64,000 bases of DNA from the NCBI GenBank assembly GCA_040772305.1, contig JAXGYK010000001.1:1674001-1738000 (forward strand). The letters run 5' to 3'. Both the position numbers and the translations under genes were made by a program. The stretch is from Mesolinea sp040772305 (lineage in GTDB: Bacteria; Chloroflexota; Anaerolineae; Anaerolineales; Anaerolineaceae). Shown here piece after piece: positions 9,453 to 17,994 of this stretch (positions are counted from its first letter, which is position 1; each line of letters opens with the position of its first letter). Under the pieces are notes generated by a model. The model saw nothing but the letters and a program-made list of their open reading frames with translations, did not search any database and was not told where the DNA came from.

Positions 9453-11974
9453 TTATCCTCCTGCAGCATTACGTCAACAAACTTATCGATATGTTTGAGG
9501 GAAGGCTGTACGCCAGGAACATTGGGCAAACGAGAAAGACGTTTGGTTACTTCGGGACGGATACGTTCAATTTCTTCCATTAGTTTATCTGCAGGGATTG
9601 CATCCAGGGCCGCCTGCATTTCGTTAACTACACGAGCATATTTGTCGCCTTCAGCAGCGCTGATCCATTCAACCCTGAACCGGCCAGGGCTCATATTCAT
9701 GCGGTTGAAGATTGTCTCCAGGCGCCGGGCTCGTTTTTCGCCAACGATCTGACCAGTGATGTAATGGCAGTCCTGCGGGTGACAGCCGGAATAAAGCACG
9801 GCACCGGCACCTAAACGAAATGCCTCGTAGATAAAGTCGGAATCCATCCGAGCACTGCACATCACTTTGATGCCGCGTTCATTGGAACTGTATTCAAAGT
9901 GGCTTGTACCGGCAAGGTCGGCCCCGCCATATGAACACCAATGGCAGCGCAGTGTAAGGATCTTCTTTTCTGGTTCGGTGACCAGCAATGTGCGAATTTG
10001 TGCCAATATCTGGGCATCAGTGTAATGCAGCTGCGTAATGGCATCATGCGGGCACTCGCCGACACAGCCACCGCAGCCATGGCATTTCGCTGTGATGACT
10101 TCTGCAGCTTTCCCTGTTTCGTAGATTATAGACCCGTAAGGGCAGGCTCTTTCGCATAGACCACACTGTTTGCCTTGGGCTGAAACGCAACGGTCGGGCC
10201 AGACTACAGCAATCGTTGGTTCAATTTCCCAGGTTTTGCTGTGTAAAATACGCGAGGCTCGTGCAGCTGCTGCAGACCCTTGGGCAACGCTGGAGGGTAT
10301 ATCCTTTGGACCCTGACAGGCACCTGCAAAGAAGATACCATCCGTAGGGCTGTCCATGGGGCGCAGTTTGGGGTGGTATGCCATGAACCAGCCGCCTGGG
10401 GACTGGGCTACATTGAGAACGGAACTCATATGATTCTGGTCTGGCTGAGGAACGGCAGCCTGATTGAGCATCACCATGTCAAATTCGCGTTCCACCACTT
10501 TACCCAGCGTAATATCTTCGCCATTGATGAAAAGGTTGTGTGTTAGCGGATCTTCCGTGATTTCTGCGGGCCGGCCTTGAACAAACTTGATGCCCATCTC
10601 ACGTGCGCGATCATAGAATTCCTCGTAACCCTTGGAGGGAGTACGGATATCAATGTAGTAGATCGTTACATCGGTTCCCGGATGCATTTGTTTAACCAGG
10701 ATGGCGTTTTTGATGCTGTACATACAGCAGAAGTTGGAACAGCTTTCAACGTAGCGCTTATCCCGGGAACCTACGCAATTGATAAACGCAATGTTTTTAG
10801 GTGCTTTTCCATCGCTGGGACGCAGGAGCGCACCATGTGTTGGGCCGGCGCTATTGTTTAAGCGTTCCATTTCCATGGATGTAATCACATTAGGAAAGCG
10901 GCCATAGCCGTATTCTTCCATCACACTGGGGTCAAAATGTCCAAAGCCCGTCGCTACGATGATGGCGCCAATTTCCTCTTCGCTAACCTGGTCAGTCATG
11001 GAGAAATCGATGGCTTCCAAGGGGCCGCAGGCTTCCACACACTTGTAGCAATGGATACAAGCATCCATGTCGATGCTGTAGACCAAAGGAACACTTTGAC
11101 TCATGGGCACATAAGCCGCTTTACGGGGTGCCAGATTCATTTCAAAGTAATTCGGCACCTCAATGGGACAGGCTTTGGTACAAGCACCGCAGCCATTACA
11201 GCGGTCCGCGCGTACATACTTGGACTTTTCGCGTAATGTAACCTTGAAATTACCTACAAAACCTTCTACTTTTTCAACCTCGGTAAAGGTCTTTACTTCG
11301 ATGAGGGGCTGACGCGCCGCGTCAACCATTTTGGGTGCAAGAATTCATATACTACAGTCCATCGTGGGAAAGGTCTTGTTCAGCTGGGCCATAACCCCGC
11401 CGATGGTCGGCTCCTTTTCCACCAGGACCACAGGAATGTTTTGTTCTGCTAAATCGAGTGCGGCGTTAATCCCCGCCACTCCGCCGCCGATGACCATCGC
11501 TTTTTTAGTAACCGGTACACTGATCATGTCCAGCGGAGTGAGGAAAGAGGCCTTGGCTATTGCCGAGGCAGTTAAGTCTTTTGCTTTAGCCAGTGCACCT
11601 TCGCGGTCATGACCATGCGCCCAGGTACATTGTTCGCGGATGTTGGCCATTTCCATCAGGAAGGGGTTCAGGCCGGCTTCAGCTACGGCGCCTCTGAAGG
11701 TGGGCTCGTGCATACGCACACTGCAGGCTGAAACCACAACACGGTTGAGACCGTATTTTTTGATGTCTTCTTTGATCAGACGCTGGCCAGAGTCAGCACA
11801 GGCGTAGAGGGTATCGGTAGCGCGGACAACACCAGGAAGAGTACTCGCGAATTCAACAACTTCCTGGGGCGGGATTACTCCGGCAATGTTTGAACCGCAG
11901 TGACAAACATAAACGCCGATGCGCAGTTCCTCTTCCTCGGGGTTAGGTTCAATGGGTTTTGTTTCGGTACTCAT
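9449..11974 (-). CDS. hdrA: HdrA-MvhD fusion, probable selenoprotein (in-frame UGA)
   Basis: Read through one in-frame UGA (11345-11347, codon 210) this is an 841-residue HdrA. An N-terminal VCHCGSN domain is followed by the FAD-binding fold (VIGGGVAGINAALDLAE), then DCSI-Sec-ILAPKMVD, ferredoxin motifs CNGCGACTKACP and CIHCYKCVEAC, a second flavin-domain half (IIVATGFGHFDP), two more ferredoxin motifs (CGLCERACP, CHGCGGCVGECP) and a C-terminal MvhD-like domain (CHWCSYGGADLAG, SGCHPQDCHYITG). In HdrA proteins the UGA position is the second Cys of DCSxC, and it is known to be Sec in some methanogens. Both sides of the UGA are in the same frame with no indel. HdrA is the flavin-bifurcating centre of Hdr complexes. 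ATGA overlaps join it to both neighbours. Confidence 0.87.
11307..11327 (-). promoter_or_regulatory. candidate bacterial SECIS hairpin of hdrA
   Basis: On the mRNA a 9-bp stem (GGUUGACGC paired with GCGUCAGCC, one G-U pair) closes a GGC loop. The loop starts 27 bases after the UGA, within the window reported for bacterial SECIS elements (about 16-37 bases), and has G as its first base as the bSECIS model asks. A bulged U in the upper stem is not obvious. The position inside the coding region just past the UGA is what SelB-dependent decoding needs. Confidence 0.65.
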
Positions 11975-12486
11975 TTAGGATCGGTAGCCTTTATAGGAAA
12001 TTCGATTTGTGCCTTGGTAACTTCATGGCGCTTTTTCTGTGCCCGTTGGTCAGGTGTGATTAGTACCAGGGCTTCTTTTGGACACCATTTTACACATTGA
12101 GGCCCATCTTCCAATGTTTCACATTGATCGCAGATTTCAGCCAAACGCGAAGCCGGATTGATGGAAATCGCTCCAAACTCACAGGCTTCAATGCACCAGG
12201 CACAACCATCACATTTGTTAGGATCAACGTGAATAATGCCGGTGTTAGGATCCTGATTCAGGGCATCGCGCGGGCAAACAATCACACAGGGTGCGTTTTC
12301 ACAGGTGCGGCAGGCAATTGCAGTGATGAGCACTTCGTCCAGGCGTACAGTGCGGATACGGCTGCGGTAGGAGTTGTATTCACCGGTTTTGGTTTGCGAG
12401 CAAATGAATTCACATAACTGACAGCCAACACACTTTACAGGGTCACAATCTATATATGCGTGTTTAGAGGTTGATGTTAAGCCCAT
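11971..12486 (-). CDS. four-cluster ferredoxin subunit (HycB/DmsB type)
   Basis: Product of 171 residues with the pattern of four-cluster electron-transfer subunits: CVGCQLCEFICSQ, then CRTCENAPCVIVCP, CDGCAWCIEACE, and CDQCETLEDGPQCVKWCP. Such proteins pair directly with molybdo- or tungsto-oxidoreductases and carry electrons from the cofactor subunit. The gene sits 8 bases downstream of the AOR gene and overlaps hdrA by 4 bases, so it is the likely bridge between AOR and HdrA. Confidence 0.83.
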   Translation of the reverse strand: MGLTSTSKHAYIDCDPVKCVGCQLCEFICSQTKTGEYNSYRSRIRTVRLDEVLITAIACRTCENAPCVIVCPRDALNQDPNTGIIHVDPNKCDGCAWCIEACEFGAISINPASRLAEICDQCETLEDGPQCVKWCPKEALVLITPDQRAQKKRHEVTKAQIEFPIKATDPK

Positions 12487-12494
12487 ATTACTCC

Positions 12495-14381
12495 TTATAC
12501 ACCAATTGCTTCGGCGACATCCGGCATACCAAGTTCAATGAGTTTTTCTTTAGGAATTAAACCCTCAGGTGTCCAACCCTTGGCCTTGTAATAAAGATCC
12601 TTCATGTAGTCCAGTTCTTCCTGGGTGACGAAAGTACCTGCACTAGGGCCTTCTTTGAAGGCTTCGTTTTTCCAGCGCCAGGGAAGTTCGTCGTCATCGG
12701 CAGTCCAGCCTTCGCGAATGTTGAAGGCCTTTTTTATCGTGTGGGCCCGAACACCGATGAGGTCTACGGCATTGTAGTCAAAATCCCAACCGGTAGTAGC
12801 GTTGATAAGTTTGGCAATAGCCGGCCATGCACCGGCGCGGTCTGCCTTACCGGTGAAACTACGGCGGATAAACTTGCAAAGGGGCAGAGTGTCGTAAACG
12901 GCGGCATATTCCTCAGAATCGGCAGCTACCCTGCCGCGGGTTTCGTCCACCGTGAAGCGATTGGTCTCGCCTTTCATATCCGGATCGTAGGCCGCAGAGC
13001 GGTTGTGGCAGCCGCCGCGGGTACCAACAGCAAGACCGAGGCTAAAGGTCTTAAGCGTGCGGGCATCATAACCGGCTGACTCCAGGCCTTTGACGTGAAC
13101 AGCCCATTTGTAAGACTCGGTGCCGCGTTCGGCATCGATCGTTTCGGAGGCGATGCGAGAACCCTCTGCAAGAAGGTCGCCGATGCCTTCACGGTCACGG
13201 ATCATCTCAGCGACAGCAACAGCGCCTTCGCCATTGCCGAAATTAAGCTCAATGCCTTCGGGGAACTTTTTGCATTTGAAGTCTTCTTTTTTGAGAATAC
13301 CGCGCTCATAACTTTCCATAGCCCAACCAATGGTAACGCCCATACTGATGCTGTCCATACCATCATGGTCAGAAATAGCAACAAGCTTAATGGCTGGTCG
13401 AAGGTCGGATATGCCGAGGTTGGAAGAATTCGCGAAGAGGCTCTCGTATTCGATGCCGGTCATCGCTCCGGCAAAGGGGCCGGTTTGAACGAGACTCATC
13501 TGTTCGCAGGCGATGGGGCATTGAGCGCAGGCAATCACTTTGACCTTGTGATGCTCGTCGAGAGTTTCGCCGCTGACATTCTCGGCAAACTCAAAAACGC
13601 CTTGCTGGAAGTTGCGGGTAGGCAAAATGCCCATTTTGTTGGTGTTCAACAAACCAGTAGATGTGCCGTAAACGCGGTATTTCTCCGTATCCTTGCCTTG
13701 AGCCGATTTAGAAATATCGAAAGAAAGCTGGTTGAGTGTGTTGGGATCGTAGACGGTGACGCCACCTGTGCCACGGACGGAAAGAGCTTTGAGTTTTTTA
13801 GTAGCCCAGACGGCACCATGACCGGTGCGGCCGGCCTGGCGTCCATCGTTGGTAACATTGGCATAGCGCACCATGTTCTCCCCACAGAGGCCAATGGTGC
13901 AGGAGCGAATTTGATCATCGCCAAGTTTATTGCGGATGGCTTCTTCAGTTTCAAAAGTGCCTTTGCCTAATAGATAGGTGGCATCCAGATATTGAACACG
14001 TTCATCATCCACAAAGAGGTTTATCCAGGAATCGCTCTGATTGTGAATGACAAGGCCATCCCAGCCAGCCCGTTTGAGCGCGATTGAAAACCAGGAACCT
14101 GAAAGGCTATCCCCAATAAAACCGGTGAGGGGGGATTTAGAAGCCAAGCCAAACTTGCCGCCAACAGGTACAGGTGTTCCAGTAAAGACACCATTTGCGA
14201 TGCAGATAGGGTTTTCGGCACTGTAGGCATCGCTGCCAGGAACAAAGTTCTCCCATAGCAGGCGGGAAGCCATTGAAACACCGCCAATCCAAAGCTTGTA
14301 CCACTCTTCAGGTTTATCCTCAACCCATTCAGTGCGTGTTTTTAGGTCAATGTGGAGGATTTTTCCGCTATAACCGTACAT
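12495..14381 (-). CDS. aor: aldehyde:ferredoxin oxidoreductase family tungstoenzyme
   Basis: Product of 628 residues of the AOR family, which oxidises aldehydes to carboxylates with a tungsten bis-pterin cofactor and one [4Fe-4S] cluster. The start MYGYSGKILHIDLKTR is typical. Cluster ligands are seen as C285-x2-C288-x3-C292 and C502 (DTLPLCKF), close to the spacing of Pyrococcus furiosus AOR. The substrate cannot be set from sequence; a benzoyl-CoA reductase (BamB-like) role is also possible because BamB is in the same family and is likewise served by Hdr-type subunits. First gene of the operon, with AAGGAG before the ATG. Tungstate transport and cofactor genes lie at 25646-33440. Confidence 0.87.
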   Translation of the reverse strand: MYGYSGKILHIDLKTRTEWVEDKPEEWYKLWIGGVSMASRLLWENFVPGSDAYSAENPICIANGVFTGTPVPVGGKFGLASKSPLTGFIGDSLSGSWFSIALKRAGWDGLVIHNQSDSWINLFVDDERVQYLDATYLLGKGTFETEEAIRNKLGDDQIRSCTIGLCGENMVRYANVTNDGRQAGRTGHGAVWATKKLKALSVRGTGGVTVYDPNTLNQLSFDISKSAQGKDTEKYRVYGTSTGLLNTNKMGILPTRNFQQGVFEFAENVSGETLDEHHKVKVIACAQCPIACEQMSLVQTGPFAGAMTGIEYESLFANSSNLGISDLRPAIKLVAISDHDGMDSISMGVTIGWAMESYERGILKKEDFKCKKFPEGIELNFGNGEGAVAVAEMIRDREGIGDLLAEGSRIASETIDAERGTESYKWAVHVKGLESAGYDARTLKTFSLGLAVGTRGGCHNRSAAYDPDMKGETNRFTVDETRGRVAADSEEYAAVYDTLPLCKFIRRSFTGKADRAGAWPAIAKLINATTGWDFDYNAVDLIGVRAHTIKKAFNIREGWTADDDELPWRWKNEAFKEGPSAGTFVTQEELDYMKDLYYKAKGWTPEGLIPKEKLIELGMPDVAEAIGV

Positions 14382-14473
14382 TCTGTCTGTCTCCTTTTAG
14401 ATAGCCACACAAAAGTTGACCGAGCTTGTAGGCATTAAATAGTTCTTTTGCGCAATCTTTCTAACGCGAATGA

Positions 14474-14479
14474 ATTATA
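14474..14479 (-). promoter_or_regulatory. putative -10 element of the AOR operon
   Basis: A perfect TATAAT on the minus strand lies about 93 bases before the AOR start codon. No good -35 hexamer stands 16-18 bases upstream, so activation by a regulator is possible. No sigma-54 motif was found in this leader. Confidence 0.4.
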
Positions 14480-14550
14480 ACCGAGACAATGAAGCATTAC
14501 GTTAACGAAAAAAATCGATTTTTGGAACTCGCATGAAAAGGAAAATGATG

Positions 14551-14573
14551 AGGCCGGAATAAAAATCCGGCCT
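14551..14573 (-). terminator. hairpin between the caspase-fold gene and the AOR operon
   Basis: An 8-bp perfect stem (AGGCCGGA/TCCGGCCT) with a 7-base A/T loop lies 44 bases past the stop of the 14617-17502 gene. The following run (CATCATTTTCC) is only partly T-rich, so termination strength is uncertain, but it separates the two minus-strand units. Confidence 0.5.
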
Positions 14574-14616
14574 CTACGGAGAGGAGAAAACTGGATGCTA
14601 ACCAGTGTTTTCAGAG

Positions 14617-17502
14617 TTAACGCGAAGCACTGAGCTTTACCATATCTCCCTTTTTATCGAAGGTCATTCGAGCGAAATGGTCGTGGGCAATATTGGCGAA
14701 TTGGAAACTCTTCTTGAGTGTTACTACGTACCGCTGGGAGTCAATTCCCGAAGCGTCTGCTGTTTTGCGACTGCGCACCTTGCCATCTCCTAAGCCAAAA
14801 TTCGCAAGCTGGGGGTTGATAGTCATGGTTGCATCGTCGAGGCCAGGCATATATGTGTTTACCACCTTACGTACCTTGGACACAATTTCACTGGGCATTT
14901 CGTCAGGATCTACAACAAGTTCTTCCGGAGAATCAGAAATAGTCTTGAGAGAAGGGTTTTTCTTGGGCCGTAGCATTGGCTTTGGCGATTTACGAATGTT
15001 TTCCTGGCTGGCCAGGGGGTCTCCATAGAGAACAAAAGAAAGGATCGTTTTTTGGTCCTCGCCATCTAAATAGCCCTGGTTAGCAGTCATCTTATGTGCA
15101 AGATTCATTTTGGAGCGCATAAGGGCGTAACCAACAGGTACTCCCTGAGTAAGATGGGTCCAAAAGTCATGAGCAAGCAAATCGGCGGCAATCAGCGGTT
15201 TAGCCACCGAGCCATAGGCGATACAGGTGGAGCCAACAAAGGCTCGGGCGCCGCTTGTAAGGAAGGTAAGGCAGATGGCGTCCTGGGCTTTTTTGTCTAA
15301 GATGTTTGCACCGTAACAGGCTTCGGAAAAGATGAGCTCAGGGGCTTTATTTTGGTTATTGAACAAACTTGGATCCAAAGCAACAGGGTACTCTGGATCC
15401 TGAGTTTGAGACCTGAAGTCGCGCTGACCAAACCATTCAGCAGCATCTTTGAGCCCATGTAGGTTGAAGTACGCAAACTTTGGGCTCCGATTGCGGCCTT
15501 CAAGCAGGTTCTCAGGAGTTGATGGAGGGAAGAGTTTTAGTTCACTGGCCTTGGCAATTACGGAAAAAACCTCATCCGAGGGAATCTTCCACACCTCGGC
15601 TGAACAACCCAGGTGAAATTCTCTTTGTATCACTCTGAGACGGCTGCGAATCAGTTCGGTAATTGCTGCGAGTAAGGAGCTGAAGATTGAAGAAGAGCGC
15701 ATATTCTTTGCTTCAACTTTGACAGCGTATTCATTGTTCAAGTAGCGCAATTGTTCAATAAGGAACACAGCTTCATTACCGGTTTCATCGGGAATGCGAC
15801 CAACCGGCCATTGTTGAACAAAGTAGTTTTCATCCAGAGTTGCGTAGGGATTGTCGCTGGGGACGTTTACATCGGAATCATCCGTTGGGTTAGGCAGCAG
15901 GTGAAAGGGGACAATTTCGTGGCCACCGATAATAAGGAGGGCTCCGATCATTTCCCCTCGTGAGGCAAGCTTTTTATCGAGCGACACCAAGGAAGACTTT
16001 AGTGTCCATGCGTCTGCGTTTGTAACGGCTGGCAACCCTAGTTCAGCCATGAGATCTGCGTCATCTGGTACCAAAACCAGGGCATTCCAATTTGGCAGGG
16101 AGGTAATCTTTAGGGCGAGATCTTGCATAGCTTCGATGATTACCGTGGCTGTGTTTGCTCCGTATTTCTCCTTTAGGGCGGAACGCGATGTGAGCAAAAC
16201 ATAATTGGGGAAGCGTCCATCAGCCGTAATCAGCTCAGATTTGTTGAGGCTTTTGGCCATTCGGTCGAACTCAGCCTGAATCTCACCCAGAGCCAGCACT
16301 GTATCATCGTTTTGATACTGCGGCAGGATCTCAAAGGGATCCTCAACAAGGGTTTCGGCATTCTTGGCGCGTCTCTTTGATTTAAATATATTGGCATCGT
16401 TGGCTTCCATCTCTCGCAGGAGCACTTGGGGAGTAAGAGCTTCAGGCGGAACTTCGGAATAATCGATTGCTTCAAAAGAGGCAGCTTCTGGTTCAGAATC
16501 TATTGCAAAGTGCTGAACATTTTTTGCTGGCTGCAGGGTTCCAATAAGTTGGGTTATCGACTGGCTTTCAATTTCGAGGCGTGTTTGCCGTTCCGCTTCC
16601 TCTTGCCTGCGTTTGTTTTCGGCAGCAATGTCACTTCGCCCTACTTTTGTAAGGCGGGTAGAGTCCAGGGTATGTACACCAGCGCCAGTGGATGCATTGC
16701 CCAGGACGTTTGTCCCTAATTCTGCGGTAATGTTCGCAGGTACGGGCAGATCAAAGAATACTTTTAAATCCTCGGGCCAAAGCAAGCGGTAGGCGTGGTT
16801 TTGACCGAGCAGCCGGTTCACTACCTGACCAGACACGTCATGGGCGGCACTCCAATGCAATTTTGCTACGCCGCTGCTGTCGTCCCCCTGGCTGAGGTCG
16901 TGCATAGCTGTGAGGATCTTGATTTGAATGCAATTGCTGAAGCGAGCCGAATAGATATTTGCTAAGGTATCGAAAAGGGTCTCATTCCCGGATTCGCGCA
17001 CAATTTGTAAATGCAGAATAGCGGCCAGTGCATTGGGTGGGTTAACGGACAGAGCCTCAAGGACCTGTTTTTCTGCGGTTGCATAATGTCCGCTTTCGAA
17101 TGCCTGCCGTGCAAGGATTAGCGGGGATAACCATGCTGCGGCATTCGCCTGCAGACCGGGACGGTGCTGAAGGTAAGCAGTTTGTGAACCCAGCTCGCTA
17201 TCGACCGCAGGGTCTTCAATAATCTGATCAAGCAGGGATACTGCTTCCGTGAATTCAGGGTCGTATTCAATCAATTGCTGGAGCAGGTCGGCTGAGGCCT
17301 GCAAGTCGCCCATTTCGGCGCGAACGGAAGCATACACGAAATTAACAAGCAGATCGCCAGGGTAGGTAGCCAGCCAAATCAGGCATGCCTGGCGGCAAAA
17401 CTGAAATTCATGACAAGCTAAACCCGTTTGCAATAAAATAAGGAACTTTCCTCGGCGTATCACCAGGTTTTCGTTTTGTAACTGTCCATGGTTTACTTGC
17501 AT
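14617..17502 (-). CDS. TPR protein with C-terminal caspase-fold (C25/gingipain-like) domain
   Basis: Product of 961 residues. Residues ~1-220 form TPR-like helical repeats (for example YPGDLLVNFVYASVRAEMGD, LLQQLIEYDPEFTEAV); a charged linker follows (~310-400). Residues ~430-860 resemble Peptidase C25: IIGGHEIVPF, a SDNPYAT block, WPVGRIP, then the likely dyad His682 (YFNLHG) and Cys729 (FSEACYGA), and FVGSTCIAYG. The order H before C with an HG and a small-xx-C-x-G pattern is that of gingipain/caspase folds. No signal peptide is seen, so it is probably cytoplasmic and could process a host protein on a signal. A last ~80 residues form a separate small domain. It is co-transcribed with the small membrane gene upstream, behind a sigma-54 promoter. 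Confidence 0.72.
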   Translation of the reverse strand: MQVNHGQLQNENLVIRRGKFLILLQTGLACHEFQFCRQACLIWLATYPGDLLVNFVYASVRAEMGDLQASADLLQQLIEYDPEFTEAVSLLDQIIEDPAVDSELGSQTAYLQHRPGLQANAAAWLSPLILARQAFESGHYATAEKQVLEALSVNPPNALAAILHLQIVRESGNETLFDTLANIYSARFSNCIQIKILTAMHDLSQGDDSSGVAKLHWSAAHDVSGQVVNRLLGQNHAYRLLWPEDLKVFFDLPVPANITAELGTNVLGNASTGAGVHTLDSTRLTKVGRSDIAAENKRRQEEAERQTRLEIESQSITQLIGTLQPAKNVQHFAIDSEPEAASFEAIDYSEVPPEALTPQVLLREMEANDANIFKSKRRAKNAETLVEDPFEILPQYQNDDTVLALGEIQAEFDRMAKSLNKSELITADGRFPNYVLLTSRSALKEKYGANTATVIIEAMQDLALKITSLPNWNALVLVPDDADLMAELGLPAVTNADAWTLKSSLVSLDKKLASRGEMIGALLIIGGHEIVPFHLLPNPTDDSDVNVPSDNPYATLDENYFVQQWPVGRIPDETGNEAVFLIEQLRYLNNEYAVKVEAKNMRSSSIFSSLLAAITELIRSRLRVIQREFHLGCSAEVWKIPSDEVFSVIAKASELKLFPPSTPENLLEGRNRSPKFAYFNLHGLKDAAEWFGQRDFRSQTQDPEYPVALDPSLFNNQNKAPELIFSEACYGANILDKKAQDAICLTFLTSGARAFVGSTCIAYGSVAKPLIAADLLAHDFWTHLTQGVPVGYALMRSKMNLAHKMTANQGYLDGEDQKTILSFVLYGDPLASQENIRKSPKPMLRPKKNPSLKTISDSPEELVVDPDEMPSEIVSKVRKVVNTYMPGLDDATMTINPQLANFGLGDGKVRSRKTADASGIDSQRYVVTLKKSFQFANIAHDHFARMTFDKKGDMVKLSASR

Positions 17503-17599
17503 GGCTTGTCCTTTATGCTTGGAATTCGGGTTTTACCCCAGAGTAACGGGTGGCAACAGGTTGATTGGGAGGGTTTTACAGCTCGTTTCATTAAGGTCA

Positions 17600-17926
17600 T
17601 TAAATCGCCAGGAGGGGGCGAAGAATGTAGAATGCAGCAGCTAACAGGACGATGGCCAGGAACACGAAGAATATGCCAATACCTGTATTGGAGCGGGCAA
17701 GGTCATTTAGCGAACTGATTAGCAAGGAGGCATTCCCTACAAGACCTGAAACGCCGTCGGTGAGGCCTTTTTGGGCAAGCTTGGTTGTTTGGTCAGCGAT
17801 AGTCTGGATATTGTGGCCCATAGCCTGCCGTGCAAGTATAAGGATGCTGAGGATCAGGCAGAGCAAGCCTAAAATTGCCAGTATCACTGACACAATCAAA
17901 ACTACTTGTGATGCTGATTCGACCAT
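17600..17926 (-). CDS. small membrane protein with two TM helices
   Basis: Product of 108 residues. Hydrophobic helices at ~7-32 (VVLIVSVILAILGLLCLILS) and ~82-105 (GIFFVFLAIVLLAAAFYIL) flank a soluble, mildly amphipathic loop (HNIQTIADQTTKLAQKG). No known family is recognised. GGGAGG stands nine bases before the ATG. It is the first gene after the sigma-54 promoter at 17971-17987 and is followed 97 bases later by the caspase-fold gene, so it may anchor or gate that protein; this is inference from context only. Confidence 0.7.
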   Translation of the reverse strand: MVESASQVVLIVSVILAILGLLCLILSILILARQAMGHNIQTIADQTTKLAQKGLTDGVSGLVGNASLLISSLNDLARSNTGIGIFFVFLAIVLLAAAFYILRPLLAI

Positions 17927-17970
17927 AAAAAGCCTCCCGAATAAATAAACAAACCCTTCAGAAGACTTAG

Positions 17971-17987
17971 ATGCAAATAATGTGCCA
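17971..17987 (-). promoter_or_regulatory. sigma-54 (-24/-12) promoter
   Basis: The minus strand reads TGGCACATTATTTGCAT, an exact match to TGGCACR-N4-TTGCW with GG and GC at the correct 12-base distance. Expected start of transcription is near 17961, which leaves a ~35-base leader with a good ribosome site before the membrane-protein ATG at 17926. It lies 8 bases past the stop codon of the NtrC-type regulator gene. Confidence 0.85.
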
Positions 17988-17994
17988 GAGTGGA

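Noticed and set aside
11345..11347. Reading the UGA in hdrA as a true stop, giving two genes or a pseudogene
   Set aside because: Both sides are in the same frame with no indel, the position is a known Sec site in HdrA, a SECIS-like hairpin follows, and the second piece would start in the middle of a conserved block.
13095..13970. 291-codon open frame on the plus strand opposite the AOR gene
   Set aside because: It is the complement of a well-supported AOR frame, has no ribosome site and no recognisable domains; other long plus-strand frames at 4558-10861 are shadows of the redox operon in the same way.
14382..14550. Sigma-54 promoter before the AOR operon
   Set aside because: The leader contains no GG-N10-GC pair at the right distance; only a TATAAT was found.
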